Shown here in pieces: positions 27,626 through 36,845 of a DNA stretch of 64,000 bases. The notes beneath the pieces were generated by a model. It was not told the DNA's origin. It did no database searches and was given only the letters and a program-made list of their open reading frames with translations. The stretch covers positions 1,674,001 through 1,738,000 of the forward strand of contig NZ_CP033932.1 in assembly GCF_003815975.1 (NCBI RefSeq), given 5' to 3'. The DNA comes from Chryseobacterium bernardetii. GTDB taxonomy: Bacteria > Bacteroidota > Bacteroidia > Flavobacteriales > Weeksellaceae. Numbering within the stretch: position 1 is the stretch's first letter; each line of letters opens with the position of its first letter. A program made the translations under genes and the position numbers.

Positions 27626-27895
27626 ATGGCTAAAGAATCAATGAAAGCGCGTGAGCGCAAAAGAGAAGCACTAGTTGCTAAATACGCTGCTAAAAGACAA
27701 GCTCTTAAAGAAGCTGGTGATTACGAAGGTCTTCAAAAATTGCCTAAAAATGCTTCTCCTGTAAGATTACACAACAGATGTAAACTAACAGGTAGACCAA
27801 GAGGATATATGAGAACGTTTGGTATTTCCAGAGTAACTTTCAGAGAAATGGCTAACAACGGTCTTATCCCAGGTGTAAGAAAAGCTAGTTGGTAA
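27626..27895 (+). CDS. rpsN: 30S ribosomal protein S14 (zinc-free type)
   Basis: S14 (89 aa) is a head protein near the decoding site. The form here is the zinc-independent one: the CxxC pairs of short S14 are absent, while [20 protein letters not shown] and the end [20 protein letters not shown] are present. A 146-bp spacer with a 13-bp stem-loop follows. Confidence 0.96.
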   Translation: MAKESMKARERKREALVAKYAAKRQALKEAGDYEGLQKLPKNASPVRLHNRCKLTGRPRGYMRTFGISRVTFREMANNGLIPGVRKASW

Positions 27896-27946
27896 TAATT
27901 ACTAATTAAAAATCGGGACAATTAAGTTGTTCAGATACTAAAGATA

Positions 27947-27984
27947 AAAATATCAGACTGAAGATTTCTGAAGTCTGATATTTT
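27947..27984 (+). other. Strong stem-loop between rpsN and rpsH
   Basis: A perfect 13-bp stem, AAAATATCAGACT (27947-27959) with AGTCTGATATTTT (27972-27984), closes on a 12-nt loop. It lies in the only sizeable gap of the spc operon. It could be an attenuator or partial terminator (the right arm ends TTTT), an RNA-processing site, or a protein-binding site; sequence does not decide. TTTGCAAAAC at about 27998 downstream is a weak -33-like start of a possible internal promoter. Confidence 0.65.
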
Positions 27985-28041
27985 ACTCTTCAAGTCTTTG
28001 CAAAACTGATTGTTCTTTAACCAATAATTTATAAAAGAAAA

Positions 28042-28440
28042 ATGGTAACAGATCCAATTTCAGATTTCCTAACAAGAGTAAGGAACGCACAAAGCGCAGG
28101 CCACAAAGTGGTGGAAATTCCTGCATCGAAAATCAAAAAGGAGATTACTAAGATCTTATTTGATCAAGGGTATATCTTAAACTACAAGTTTGAAGATAGC
28201 GCTGTTCAAGGTTCGATCAAAATCGCTTTAAAGTACGATAAGCAAACTAACAAACCTGCTATTAAGTCTATTCAGAGAGCTTCAAGACCAGGTTTGAGAC
28301 AGTACAAAGGTTCAGCTGAGCTTCCAAGAGTACTTAACGGTTTGGGTATAGCTATCATCTCTACTTCTAAAGGAGTAATGACTGATAAGAAAGCTAGAGA
28401 AGAGAAAGTAGGCGGTGAAGTAATCTGCTATGTTTATTAA
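28042..28440 (+). CDS. rpsH: 30S ribosomal protein S8
   Basis: S8 (132 aa) binds the central domain of 16S rRNA and in E. coli represses the spc operon. [20 protein letters not shown] and the end GEVICYVY are diagnostic. The preceding 146-bp spacer with a strong hairpin may matter for its regulation. Confidence 0.97.
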   Translation: MVTDPISDFLTRVRNAQSAGHKVVEIPASKIKKEITKILFDQGYILNYKFEDSAVQGSIKIALKYDKQTNKPAIKSIQRASRPGLRQYKGSAELPRVLNGLGIAIISTSKGVMTDKKAREEKVGGEVICYVY

Positions 28441-28457
28441 TTTTTAATCAGAGGAAA

Positions 28458-29003
28458 ATGTCAAGAATTGGTAAAGCAATTATAACAATTCCAGCAGGAG
28501 TTACAGTCACTGAAAATAACGGTGTAGTAACTGTAAAAGGAGCTAAAGGAGAACTTTCTCAGGAGCTTACTGCAGGAATTACTTTAGAACAAAAAGATGG
28601 TGAGCTTAATGTAAACAGACCATCTGATTCTAAGCAACACAAAGCGCTTCACGGTTTATACAGAGCGTTAATTAACAACATGATTGTTGGTGTTTCAGAA
28701 GGATTCACAAAACAATTAGAACTAGTAGGGGTAGGATACAGAGCATCTCACGCAGGTCAAAAGCTTGAGTTAGCTTTAGGATTCTCTCACGGTATCGTAT
28801 TAGAACTTCCAAGTGAAGTAAAAGTTGATACATTGACTGAAAAAGGTAAAAACCCAATTATTACTTTAACGTCTCATGACAAGCAACTTCTAGGAATGGT
28901 TACTGCAAAGATCCGTTCTTTCAGAAAGCCTGAGCCATACAAAGGAAAAGGTGTAAGATTCGTAGGAGAAATTGTTAGACGTAAAGCTGGTAAATCTGCT
29001 TAA
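28458..29003 (+). CDS. rplF: 50S ribosomal protein L6
   Basis: L6 (181 aa) supports the factor-binding site near the sarcin-ricin loop. MSRIGKAIITIPAGVTVTEN and the C-terminal KPEPYKGKGVRFVGEIVRRK are signature stretches. Gap to rplR is 15 bp. Confidence 0.97.
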   Translation: MSRIGKAIITIPAGVTVTENNGVVTVKGAKGELSQELTAGITLEQKDGELNVNRPSDSKQHKALHGLYRALINNMIVGVSEGFTKQLELVGVGYRASHAGQKLELALGFSHGIVLELPSEVKVDTLTEKGKNPIITLTSHDKQLLGMVTAKIRSFRKPEPYKGKGVRFVGEIVRRKAGKSA

Positions 29004-29018
29004 TAAATTATAAGTATT

Positions 29019-29372
29019 ATGGCATTAAGTAAATTAGAAAAAAGAATAAGAATCAAAAGAAGAGTAAGAGGAAAAATCTCTGGTTCTTCTGAATTGCCAA
29101 GATTATCTGTATATAAAAGTAATAAGGAAATTTACGCTCAGTTAATCGACGATAAAAACGGTAAAACTTTAGTATCTGCTTCTTCTAGAGAGAAAGGTGT
29201 AGACGCTAAAGGAACTAAGACAGAAGTTTCTACAGCTGTTGGTAAAGCTATTGCTGCTAAAGCTATCGCTGCAGGAATCGAAAATATTGTATTTGACAGA
29301 AACGGTTTCGTATACCACGGTAGAGTAAAAGCTCTGGCTGATGGTGCGAGAGAAGGAGGACTTAAATTCTAA
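29019..29372 (+). CDS. rplR: 50S ribosomal protein L18
   Basis: L18 (117 aa) carries 5S rRNA with L5. [20 protein letters not shown] and the end [20 protein letters not shown] are diagnostic. Confidence 0.97.
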   Translation: MALSKLEKRIRIKRRVRGKISGSSELPRLSVYKSNKEIYAQLIDDKNGKTLVSASSREKGVDAKGTKTEVSTAVGKAIAAKAIAAGIENIVFDRNGFVYHGRVKALADGAREGGLKF

Positions 29373-29391
29373 TCATTAAATTTCGGAAAAT

Positions 29392-29913
29392 ATGTTAGGA
29401 CTAGATAATATAGAAAGAGTAAAACCGGGAGGATTAGAATTAAAAGATCGTCTCGTAGCTGTTAACAGAGTAACAAAAGTAACAAAAGGAGGTAGAGCTT
29501 TCGGATTTTCTGCTATCGTAGTTGTAGGTAACGAAGATGGTATAATCGGTTTCGGTTTAGGAAAATCTAAAGAGGTTGCTTCTGCAATTGCTAAAGCAGT
29601 TGAAGACGCTAAGAAAAACCTTGTGAAAGTTCCGGTAATGAACCATACTATTCCTCACCAAACTACTGCTAGATACGGTGGTGCAGATATCTTCTTAAGA
29701 CCTGCTTCTCACGGTACAGGGCTTATCGCCGGAGGTGCGGTAAGAGCAGTATTGGAATCAGCTGGTATTCACGATATCCTTTCAAAATCTAAAGGATCTT
29801 CTAACCCTCACAACGTGGTGAAAGCTACTTTCAAAGCGTTATTGGATATCAGAAGACCTGAAGAGATTGCTAGAATGAGAGGAGTTTCTCTAAGTAAAGT
29901 GTTTAACGGTTAA
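29392..29913 (+). CDS. rpsE: 30S ribosomal protein S5
   Basis: S5 (173 aa) works with S4 and S12 in decoding fidelity. The double-stranded RNA-binding fold shows [20 protein letters not shown] and the second domain [20 protein letters not shown]. It precedes rpmD by 11 bp. Confidence 0.97.
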   Translation: MLGLDNIERVKPGGLELKDRLVAVNRVTKVTKGGRAFGFSAIVVVGNEDGIIGFGLGKSKEVASAIAKAVEDAKKNLVKVPVMNHTIPHQTTARYGGADIFLRPASHGTGLIAGGAVRAVLESAGIHDILSKSKGSSNPHNVVKATFKALLDIRRPEEIARMRGVSLSKVFNG

Positions 29914-29924
29914 TAATTAAAACA

Positions 29925-30101
29925 ATGGCAACAATTAAAGTAAAGCAAGTAAGAAGCGCTATTGGTAGAACAAAAACCCAAAAGAGAACGCTTGAAGCAT
30001 TAGGATTAAAAAAACTTCACCAAGTTGTAGAGCACGAAGCTACTCCTTCTATCTTAGGAATGATCGCTGCAGTAAACCACTTACTTGAAGTTCAAAAATA
30101 A
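29925..30101 (+). CDS. rpmD: 50S ribosomal protein L30
   Basis: A 58-codon frame between rpsE and rplO encodes L30. It opens MATIKVKQVRSAIGRTKTQK, followed by RTLEALGLKKLHQVVEHE and a helix ending MIAAVNHLLEVQK. Length (58 aa), sequence and position (rpsE-rpmD-rplO) all agree with the standard spc order. Confidence 0.95.
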   Translation: MATIKVKQVRSAIGRTKTQKRTLEALGLKKLHQVVEHEATPSILGMIAAVNHLLEVQK

Positions 30102-30122
30102 TTTTATAAAAGAGAAATTAAA

Positions 30123-30572
30123 ATGAATTTAAATAACATACAACCTGCTGCAGGATCTACTTTCAACTCAAAGAGAATTGGTAGAGGTCAAGGTAGTGGA
30201 AAAGGAGGTACTTCAACAAAAGGACACAAAGGTCAGAAGTCTAGAGCTGGTTATTCTCAGAAAATCGGTTTCGAAGGTGGACAAATGCCTTTACAAAGAA
30301 GATTACCTAAATTCGGATTCAAAAACGTAAACAGAAAAGAGTTTAGAGGAGTAAACCTTGATACGATCCAAACTTTAATCGAGAACAAATCCATCACTGG
30401 AGATATCACGAAAGAAGTTCTAGTAGAAAACGGTTTAGTTTCTAAAAACGAATTAGTGAAAATTATGGGTAGAGGAGAATTGAAATCTGCGGTTTCAATC
30501 TCTGCTGACAAATTCACTAAATCTGCTGAAGAGCTTATTGCGAAGGCAGGTGGAAAAGCAATTACCTTATAA
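30123..30572 (+). CDS. rplO: 50S ribosomal protein L15
   Basis: L15 (149 aa) is a late-assembly 50S protein. The Gly-rich N-terminus (RIGRGQGSGKGGTSTKGHKG), the GFEGGQMPLQRRLPKFGFKN block and the C-terminal AEELIAKAGGKAITL are typical. secY starts 9 bp later. Confidence 0.97.
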   Translation: MNLNNIQPAAGSTFNSKRIGRGQGSGKGGTSTKGHKGQKSRAGYSQKIGFEGGQMPLQRRLPKFGFKNVNRKEFRGVNLDTIQTLIENKSITGDITKEVLVENGLVSKNELVKIMGRGELKSAVSISADKFTKSAEELIAKAGGKAITL

Positions 30573-30581
30573 TACTTACTA

Positions 30582-31961
30582 ATGAAAGAATTTATACAAA
30601 CACTTAAAAATATTTGGAGTCTTAAAGAACTTAGAGATAAAATTCTCTTTACTTTAGGTATTATCCTTGTGTATAGATTCGCATCTTATATCTCACTTCC
30701 CGCAATTAATCTTGCAGAGGTGGGAGATCTCTTAGAGCATTATAAAAATCAAGGCGGTAACAAGCAAGGAGCAGGTCTCCTTGGCTTGCTTTCGTCGTTT
30801 ACGGGGGGAGCATTCAGCCACGCTTCCGTAATGGCGTTAGGAATTATGCCTTATATTTCTGCTTCTATTATTGTTCAGTTGATGGGGATGGCTATTCCTT
30901 ATCTTCAGAAGCTTCAGAAAGATGGAGAGTCAGGTAGAAATACATTGAACCAAATTACAAGATGGTTAACGATCGGGGTTTGTCTGGTACAGGCACCTTC
31001 TTACTTAACTTCTATTACTCAATTATTCTTACCGTATGCTCAGTTCCAGTCTGCATACTATGTAGAGCCCAATTCAATCATGTTCTGGTTACCAAGTATT
31101 GTTATTTTGGTTGCCGGTTCAGTATTTGCAATGTGGCTAGGTGAAAAGATTACCGATAAAGGAATCGGAAATGGTATCTCTATCCTTATTATGGTGGGGA
31201 TTCTTTCAAGATTACCTGAGGCATTCGTACAGGAGATGGCCGTGCAGAACGGAAAAGGAGGAATGGGATCTATCATGATCCTTATTGAAGTATTATTCTG
31301 GATGTTGGTAGTTCTTTTAGCAGTGATCCTATCGGTAGCTGTTAGAAAAATTCCGATTCAGTATGTAAGCAGAGCTCAAGCAAGAGGAGGTGTAAACAGA
31401 AATCTTATGCAGGGAGCAAGACAATGGATCCCATTGAAAGTAAATGCTGCTGGTGTAATGCCGATTATCTTTGCCCAGGCATTGATGTTCGTACCAGGAT
31501 TATTAACAAAATTCGATGAGTCTAACACTTTTCTTGCAGGTTTCAAGAATGTTTTTAGCTGGCAGTACAACGTATTGTTTGCGCTATTAATTATTATCTT
31601 CTCATTTTTCTATACTGCGATTACTATTCCGGTAAACCAGATGGCTGATGACTTGAAGAGAAATGGAGGTTTAGTACCGAAAGTAAGACCCGGAAAAGAG
31701 ACCGCTGATTATTTAGATGATATTTTATCAAAAATTACCTTGCCAGGTGCAATTTTTTTATCTATCTTTGCAGTCCTTCCAGCAATTGTGCATGGAAGCT
31801 TTGTTCAGACAGATGCGTTTGCCCTATTTTTCGGGGGAACGTCACTATTAATTATGGTGGGTGTAATTTTAGATACAGTTCAACAGATTAATACATATCT
31901 GCTGAACCATCACTATGATGGCTTAATGCAGTCTAAATTATCAAGAACGACTGGATATTAA
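30582..31961 (+). CDS. secY: Preprotein translocase subunit SecY
   Basis: SecY (459 aa) is the channel of the Sec translocon. Ten membrane helices are apparent; conserved points are the plug region with LLGLLSSFTGGAFSHASVMA (near residue 70), GIMPYISASIIVQLMG (about 88-103), NGISILIMVGIL (near 205) and RPGKETADYLDDIL (near 368). Its place between rplO and infA is standard in Bacteroidota, which lack adk and map at this point. Confidence 0.98.
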   Translation: MKEFIQTLKNIWSLKELRDKILFTLGIILVYRFASYISLPAINLAEVGDLLEHYKNQGGNKQGAGLLGLLSSFTGGAFSHASVMALGIMPYISASIIVQLMGMAIPYLQKLQKDGESGRNTLNQITRWLTIGVCLVQAPSYLTSITQLFLPYAQFQSAYYVEPNSIMFWLPSIVILVAGSVFAMWLGEKITDKGIGNGISILIMVGILSRLPEAFVQEMAVQNGKGGMGSIMILIEVLFWMLVVLLAVILSVAVRKIPIQYVSRAQARGGVNRNLMQGARQWIPLKVNAAGVMPIIFAQALMFVPGLLTKFDESNTFLAGFKNVFSWQYNVLFALLIIIFSFFYTAITIPVNQMADDLKRNGGLVPKVRPGKETADYLDDILSKITLPGAIFLSIFAVLPAIVHGSFVQTDAFALFFGGTSLLIMVGVILDTVQQINTYLLNHHYDGLMQSKLSRTTGY

Positions 31962-31964
31962 TTT

Positions 31965-32180
31965 ATGGCAAAACAAAAACATATTGAACAAGATGGCGTG
32001 ATCGTGGAAGCACTTTCAAACGCCATGTTCCGTGTAGAGCTGGAAAATGGGCATATCCTTATTGCTCATATCTCTGGCAAAATGAGAATGCATTATATTA
32101 AACTTTTACCTGGAGATAAGGTAAAACTAGAAATGTCTCCCTATGATTTAACAAAAGGGAGGATCACATTTAGATATTAA
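31965..32180 (+). CDS. infA: Translation initiation factor IF-1
   Basis: IF-1 (71 aa) occupies the ribosomal A site during initiation. The single OB-fold protein shows [40 protein letters not shown] and [14 protein letters not shown]. It starts 3 bp after secY. Confidence 0.97.
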   Translation: MAKQKHIEQDGVIVEALSNAMFRVELENGHILIAHISGKMRMHYIKLLPGDKVKLEMSPYDLTKGRITFRY

Positions 32181-32241
32181 ACAATTAGCCAAATGGAATT
32201 CTCATTCCATTTGGCATTTGTAAAAAATAAATACTATCAAA

Positions 32242-32358
32242 ATGAAAGTAAGAGCATCAATTAAAAAAAGAAGCGCTGATTGCAAAATCGTACGCAGAAA
32301 AGGTGTACTGTTCGTAATCAACAAGAAGAACCCAAAATTTAAACAAAGACAAGGTTAA
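32242..32358 (+). CDS. rpmJ: 50S ribosomal protein L36 (zinc-ligand-poor form)
   Basis: A 38-codon frame in the infA-rpsM gap encodes L36: it begins [20 protein letters not shown] and ends [10 protein letters not shown]. Of the usual zinc ligands (Cys11, Cys14, Cys27, His33) only Cys14 remains; Ser11, Asn27 and Phe33 replace the rest, so this is the zinc-free type seen in Flavobacteriia. It lies 61 bp after infA; that spacer contains a small AATGGAATTCTCATTCCATT stem. Confidence 0.95.
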   Translation: MKVRASIKKRSADCKIVRRKGVLFVINKKNPKFKQRQG

Positions 32359-32367
32359 CATTAAATT

Positions 32368-32745
32368 ATGGCGAGAATTGCAGGTATTGATTTACCAAAA
32401 AACAAAAGAGGTGTTATCGGTTTAACTTACATCTATGGAGTAGGAAGAAGTACTTCTTCTGAAATCCTTAAAGCTGCCGGTATCAGCGAAGACAAGAAAG
32501 TCAACGAATGGAATGACGATGAATTGGCTGCAATCAGAACATATATCTCTGAAAACGTAAAAGTAGAAGGAGAATTGAGATCTGAAGTGCAATTGAACAT
32601 CAAGAGATTGATGGACATAGGATGCCAACGAGGAATACGTCACAGACTTGGATTACCTTTAAGAGGCCAGAGAACGAAAAACAACTCTAGAACACGTAAA
32701 GGGAAGAGAAAAACTGTTGCTAACAAGAAAAAAGCTAGTAAATAA
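32368..32745 (+). CDS. rpsM: 30S ribosomal protein S13
   Basis: S13 (125 aa) bridges to the 50S subunit and contacts P-site t[43 protein letters not shown] and the basic tail are diagnostic. Confidence 0.97.
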   Translation: MARIAGIDLPKNKRGVIGLTYIYGVGRSTSSEILKAAGISEDKKVNEWNDDELAAIRTYISENVKVEGELRSEVQLNIKRLMDIGCQRGIRHRLGLPLRGQRTKNNSRTRKGKRKTVANKKKASK

Positions 32746-32757
32746 TCGTTAGGAATT

Positions 32758-33147
32758 ATGGCAAAACAAACTAAAGTAGTTAAGAAAAGAAAAGTAAAAG
32801 TTGAAGCTATTGGTGAAGCTCATATTCAGGCTTCTTTCAATAACATCATCATTTCTTTAACAAATAAAAACGGAGAGGTTATCTCTTGGGCTTCTGCCGG
32901 TAAAATGGGATTCAGAGGTTCTAAAAAGAATACTCCATTTGCTGCTCAGATGGCAGCTGAAAATTGCTCTGCTGTAGCTCACGAAGCTGGTTTAAGAAGA
33001 GTAAAGGTGTTTGTGAAAGGTCCAGGTGCAGGTAGAGAATCTGCTATCAGATCTATCCACAATTCAGGAATTGAAGTTTCAGAAATCGTTGACGTGACTC
33101 CTATGCCACACAACGGATGTAGACCACCAAAAAGAAGAAGAGTTTAA
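32758..33147 (+). CDS. rpsK: 30S ribosomal protein S11
   Basis: S11 (129 aa) shapes the platform and E site. The [20 protein letters not shown] segment and the end [15 protein letters not shown] identify it. Confidence 0.98.
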   Translation: MAKQTKVVKKRKVKVEAIGEAHIQASFNNIIISLTNKNGEVISWASAGKMGFRGSKKNTPFAAQMAAENCSAVAHEAGLRRVKVFVKGPGAGRESAIRSIHNSGIEVSEIVDVTPMPHNGCRPPKRRRV

Positions 33148-33166
33148 TTTTTAGAATTTACCCATT

Positions 33167-33775
33167 ATGGCAAGATATATTGGACCTAAAACTAAGATTG
33201 CTAGAAAGTTTGGTGCTGCAATCTACGGAGATGATAAAAACTTCGAAAAAAGAAAGAACCAACCGCCAGGACAACACGGTCCTAACAAAAGAAGAGGTGC
33301 TAAAAAATCAGAATACGCAGTTCAGTTAGCTGAAAAACAAAAAGCTAAATATACTTACGGTATCTTAGAAAGACAGTTTGCTAACTTATTTGAAAAAGCA
33401 CACAGAAGTAAAGGTGTAACAGGGGAAGTTCTATTACAACTTTGTGAATCAAGATTGGATAACGTAGTTTACAGATTAGGTTTTGCTAAAACTAGATCTG
33501 GAGCTAGACAATTAGTTTCTCACAGACACATCACTGTGAACGGAGAAATCCTTAATATCCCTTCTTACTTGGTAAAAGCTGGTGATGTAATCGCTGTAAG
33601 AGAAAAGTCTAAGTCTCTTGAAGTTGTTACCAATGCATTGGCTTCTAAGTCAAACTATGAGTGGTTACAATTCAACGATGAGAAGAAAGAAGGTACCTTC
33701 ATTTCTGCTCCTGAGAGAATCCAAATTCCGGAAGACATCAAGGAACAGCTTATCGTCGAACTTTACTCTAAATAA
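33167..33775 (+). CDS. rpsD: 30S ribosomal protein S4
   Basis: S4 (202 aa) nucleates the 30S body and, in E. coli, represses the alpha operon. The N-terminus [20 protein letters not shown] lacks the zinc cysteines of some S4 forms; the S4 RNA-binding domain is [20 protein letters not shown] and [20 protein letters not shown] (about residues 92-140). The downstream 33-bp gap leads to rpoA. Confidence 0.97.
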   Translation: MARYIGPKTKIARKFGAAIYGDDKNFEKRKNQPPGQHGPNKRRGAKKSEYAVQLAEKQKAKYTYGILERQFANLFEKAHRSKGVTGEVLLQLCESRLDNVVYRLGFAKTRSGARQLVSHRHITVNGEILNIPSYLVKAGDVIAVREKSKSLEVVTNALASKSNYEWLQFNDEKKEGTFISAPERIQIPEDIKEQLIVELYSK

Positions 33776-33808
33776 TTTTTTAATCAAATTTTTGCTCAAC
33801 CCAATAAT

Positions 33809-34804
33809 ATGGCAATTTTACAATTCATAAAACCCGATAAAGTAATTTTACTTAACTCTGATGAATTTAAAGGTCAATTTGAATTCAGACCTTTAGAACC
33901 AGGTTTCGGGCTTACAATCGGTAATGCTTTGAGAAGAGTGTTGCTTTCTTCTCTGGAAGGATACGCTATTTCATCTATCAAAATAGAAGGTGTAGAGCAC
34001 GAATTTTCAACTATTCCAGGAGTAATCGAAGACGTTACCGAAATTATTCTTAACCTAAAGCAGGTAAGATTAAAAGCTTCAGCAGAAGGCCAGGCTAATG
34101 AGCAGGTTGTTGCTAAAGTTTCAGGTCAAACGATTATTACTGCTGGTGATTTAGGAAAATCGATCAACGGATTCGAGGTATTAAACCCGGATTTAGTGAT
34201 TTGTAACCTAAATACTGATGTAACTTTCGAAATTACTTTCAATATTGAAAAAGGTAGAGGATATGTTCCTTCAGAACAAAATAAGTCGAACAATGCACCT
34301 GTTGGTACTATTGCTATTGACTCTATTTTCACGCCGATCAAGAAAGTACAATACAGCATTGAAAATTATCGTGTAGAGCAAAAAACAGACTACGAAAAAC
34401 TTGTATTAGATATAGAAACTGATGGGTCTATCAGCCCTCAGAATGCTTTAACAGAAGCTTCTAAGATATTAATTTATCACTTCATGCTATTCTCTGATGA
34501 GAGAATCACTCTTGAAACTGAAGCTGTAAAAGCATCTATCCAATATGATGAGGAAACTCTTCATACAAGACAATTACTTAAGTCTAAATTAGCAGATATG
34601 GATCTTTCTGTAAGAGCCCTTAACTGTCTTAAAGCAGCTGAAGTAGAAACTCTTGGAGAATTGGTTTCTTACAGTAAGTCTGATTTGATGAAATTCAGAA
34701 ATTTTGGTAAAAAATCTTTGACAGAACTAGAAGAATTAGTGCATTCAAAAGGTCTTAACTTCGGTTTCGACGTTGCAAAATATAAGTTAGACGCTGATAA
34801 ATAA
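33809..34804 (+). CDS. rpoA: RNA polymerase subunit alpha
   Basis: The alpha subunit (331 aa) dimerises to start core polymerase assembly. The N-terminal domain carries [20 protein letters not shown] (about residues 28-47). The C-terminal domain, which contacts UP elements and activators, is seen as [20 protein letters not shown] and [20 protein letters not shown] (about 267-310). It is placed between rpsD and rplQ as usual. Confidence 0.98.
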   Translation: MAILQFIKPDKVILLNSDEFKGQFEFRPLEPGFGLTIGNALRRVLLSSLEGYAISSIKIEGVEHEFSTIPGVIEDVTEIILNLKQVRLKASAEGQANEQVVAKVSGQTIITAGDLGKSINGFEVLNPDLVICNLNTDVTFEITFNIEKGRGYVPSEQNKSNNAPVGTIAIDSIFTPIKKVQYSIENYRVEQKTDYEKLVLDIETDGSISPQNALTEASKILIYHFMLFSDERITLETEAVKASIQYDEETLHTRQLLKSKLADMDLSVRALNCLKAAEVETLGELVSYSKSDLMKFRNFGKKSLTELEELVHSKGLNFGFDVAKYKLDADK

Positions 34805-34810
34805 TTAATA

Positions 34811-35332
34811 ATGAGACACGGTAAAAAATTCAATCACTTAGGAAGAACAGCTTCTCACAGAAGTGCTTTACTTTCTAATATGGCTTGTTCTCTAATTGAG
34901 CATAAAAGAATCAACACTACTGTAGCTAAAGCTAAAGCTTTAAGAGTATATGTTGAGCCTCTATTAACAAAAGCAAAAGAAGATACTACACACAACAGAA
35001 GAGTAGTATTCTCTTACCTTCAAAATAAATTTGCGGTTGCTGAATTATTCAGAACTGTAGCTCCTAAAATCGCTGAAAGAAACGGTGGTTATACAAGAAT
35101 CATCAAAACAGGATTCAGACCAGGTGATGCTGCTGATACTGCACTTATCGAATTAGTAGATTTCAACGAGCTTTACAACCCGAATGCAGAGGAGAAAAAA
35201 GCTACAAGAAGAAGCAGAAGATCATCTGCTGCACCTAAAAAAGCTGAAGCAGTAGTTGCTGAAGCTCCTGCAGTAGAAGAGAAAGTAGAAGAAGCTAAAG
35301 CTGATGCTACTGAAGAAAAAACTGAGGAATAA
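34811..35332 (+). CDS. rplQ: 50S ribosomal protein L17 with acidic tail
   Basis: L17 (173 aa) surrounds the exit tunnel. [20 protein letters not shown] and the [20 protein letters not shown] block define the core. Residues after about 127 form a basic then Ala/Glu-rich tail ([20 protein letters not shown] and onward), an extension common in Bacteroidota and absent from E. coli L17. It is the last gene of the superoperon. Confidence 0.97.
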   Translation: MRHGKKFNHLGRTASHRSALLSNMACSLIEHKRINTTVAKAKALRVYVEPLLTKAKEDTTHNRRVVFSYLQNKFAVAELFRTVAPKIAERNGGYTRIIKTGFRPGDAADTALIELVDFNELYNPNAEEKKATRRSRRSSAAPKKAEAVVAEAPAVEEKVEEAKADATEEKTEE

Positions 35333-35353
35333 TATTCATTCAGATATAAATAG

Positions 35354-35384
35354 AAAACCATCCGAATTTCGGATGGTTTTTTTG
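35354..35384 (+). terminator. Terminator of the ribosomal superoperon
   Basis: AAAACCATCCGAA pairs with TTTCGGATGGTTTT and runs into seven T. It lies 21 bp past the rplQ stop. Confidence 0.9.
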
Positions 35385-35402
35385 TTTATATAAAAGTGTA
35401 AA

Positions 35403-35428
35403 AAAACCGTCCCTGTTGGAACGGTTTT
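35403..35428 (-). terminator. Terminator of the 144-aa lipoprotein gene
   Basis: Read on the minus strand, AAAACCGTTCC and GGGACGGTTTT form a stem with a short loop followed by a T run. It begins 3 bp past the stop at 35432. Confidence 0.8.
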
Positions 35429-35431
35429 AAT

Positions 35432-35866
35432 TTATATTTTGGTTCTTTTGAGTTCAATAATATTATTACCCTGTTCCAAATGAAGGCTGTCTCCTTTTAC
35501 TCTTGCAGTCATATCATCTTTCTTATAGATAGTTTCGTCTCCTTTGGTCTCCGATTTAGGAAGGGTAAACGTCTTTTTATTGCTGGTAATAGCTACCGTA
35601 CTTTCTTTCGGATCATTTTTAAAAACTACTTTTACCAATGTGCCATCTGTAGCCTTGTAAACAAAATCTGTTTTTTCAAATTTTTTACCATTCACATCCA
35701 CTGTTGATGAACTCTGGGTTACAGAATCAATTTTTCCATTGTTATCTGTAACTACTGTTTCTGAGCTATCTGTTTTAATGATACTCTTATTTCCGCTTTC
35801 ACTTTTTTTGCAGCTGATTACCATTAATGCAAGGACAGCGCTAAGTGCTAAAAGACTTTTTTTCAT
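35432..35866 (-). CDS. Small lipoprotein of unknown function
   Basis: The 144-residue product starts MKKSLLALSAVLALMVISCK, a lipoprotein signal with the lipidation Cys at 19. The mature part is Ser/Thr/Lys-rich, then a beta-rich domain with KFEKTDFVYKATDGTLVKVV and a second repeat-like stretch KKDDMTARVKGDSLHLEQGN. No family is recognised. It is transcribed away from the response-regulator cluster and has its own terminator. Confidence 0.7.
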   Translation of the reverse strand: MKKSLLALSAVLALMVISCKKSESGNKSIIKTDSSETVVTDNNGKIDSVTQSSSTVDVNGKKFEKTDFVYKATDGTLVKVVFKNDPKESTVAITSNKKTFTLPKSETKGDETIYKKDDMTARVKGDSLHLEQGNNIIELKRTKI

Positions 35867-36206
35867 GATTATATTATTTGATATTGAATATGATTTTTAC
35901 CCTTTAATTTTGCAAAAATCATGCCTTACAATATGATGATTTTTTCACTTTTTGGACAAATAATTTTGTCTGTTTCTTTTAATAATATAAAATGATATTC
36001 AGTTTTTAGTAACAAAATCATTGTCAGTACAATGACAGGTTGATTTGTCAAAATTTATTAAAAAAATATAGTTTTGAAATGGAAAAATAATTAATTTTAA
36101 TAAGACTAAAAACTAACCATAACTGTAAACTCACTCCCAAGATTACACAAAAGTGTAATTGACTACAATTTGTTTTCTGTTGAAATTTGTTTCAAATAAT
36201 AAAGAC
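35867..36206. other. Divergent intergenic region with inverted repeats
   Basis: This 340-bp gap contains no supported gene. It has three notable dyads: GACAAA-TAAT-TTTGTC (35955-35970), TGACA...TGTCA (near 36031-36049) and ATTACAC-AAAA-GTGTAAT (36142-36159). The last abuts the response-regulator promoter and shares GTGTAATTGAC with the promoter of the 126-aa gene at 39124. No certain promoter for the minus-strand lipoprotein was found. Confidence 0.6.
36142..36189 (+). promoter_or_regulatory. Promoter of the response-regulator operon with GTGTAATTGAC box
   Basis: The element GTGTAATTGAC (36153-36163) is followed after exactly 18 bp by GAAATTTG (36182-36189). The TTG inside the box and the AnnTTTG form a -33/-7 pair, and the GTGTAAT half of a perfect ATTACAC/GTGTAAT dyad overlaps its upstream edge. 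The same arrangement recurs at 39068-39104. Confidence 0.6.
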
Positions 36207-36839
36207 ATGAGCATTTCCATTGCCATAGTAGAAGACGAAAAAAACTACAACAATGCGTTGAAGAAAGTGATCAATTATCAAAAGGATATGAAAGTTGTTG
36301 GCCAATTCTTCGATGGCAATGATGCTTTGAAAAACTTACCTGACCTTTCGCCCAATGTTGTCATGATGGATATCCAGCTCCAGGATATGCTGGGTATTGA
36401 AATCATTGAAAAGCTTAAAAAAGAAATGCCCGAAACCCATTTCATCATGTGCACCAGTTTTGAAGATGATGAAAAGATCTTTAATTCTTTAAAAGCAGGC
36501 GCCATGGGATATCTTGTTAAGGGTGAAAGTATGGATAAAATACTCTCTTCTATCCGGGACGTGTATAGCGGTGGTGCTCCTATGAGTTTTTCTATTGCTA
36601 GGAGAGTCCTTCAGCACTTTGAAAAGAAACTTCCGGAGATCAAAGGTTTTGATGAACTGACCAAACGAGAACAAGAAATTCTTGAGCTTCTCTCGCAAGG
36701 TTTCCTATACAAAGAAATTGCAGATCAAAAGTGTATCAGTATGGATACTGTGAAAAAGCATGTTGGAAATATTTACAGAAAACTCCACGTCAGCAATAAA
36801 GTGGAGGCTATTAATAAATTTAACCATTTTAAAAACTAA
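36207..36839 (+). CDS. NarL/FixJ-family response regulator
   Basis: From the ATG at 36207 (an upstream extension begins with TTG) the protein has 210 residues: a receiver domain and a LuxR-type DNA-binding domain. The acidic pocket is ED at about 9-10, the phospho-acceptor Asp about 55 in VVMMDIQLQD, followed by MCTSFED and the conserved Lys in YLVKGES. The C-terminal helix-turn-helix is LTKREQEILELLSQGFLYKE with SMDTVKKHVGNIYRKL (about residues 147-190). It heads an operon with an unknown gene, a membrane protein and a histidine kinase, its probable partner. Confidence 0.93.
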   Translation: MSISIAIVEDEKNYNNALKKVINYQKDMKVVGQFFDGNDALKNLPDLSPNVVMMDIQLQDMLGIEIIEKLKKEMPETHFIMCTSFEDDEKIFNSLKAGAMGYLVKGESMDKILSSIRDVYSGGAPMSFSIARRVLQHFEKKLPEIKGFDELTKREQEILELLSQGFLYKEIADQKCISMDTVKKHVGNIYRKLHVSNKVEAINKFNHFKN

Positions 36840-36845
36840 GAAATC

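Noticed and set aside
35955..35970. TAATTTTG-like box inside the GACAAA/TTTGTC dyad as a promoter for the response regulator.
   Set aside because: It has no -33 at the right distance and is nearly 240 bp upstream; the GTGTAATTGAC-N18-GAAATTTG pair fits better. The dyad may still be an operator.
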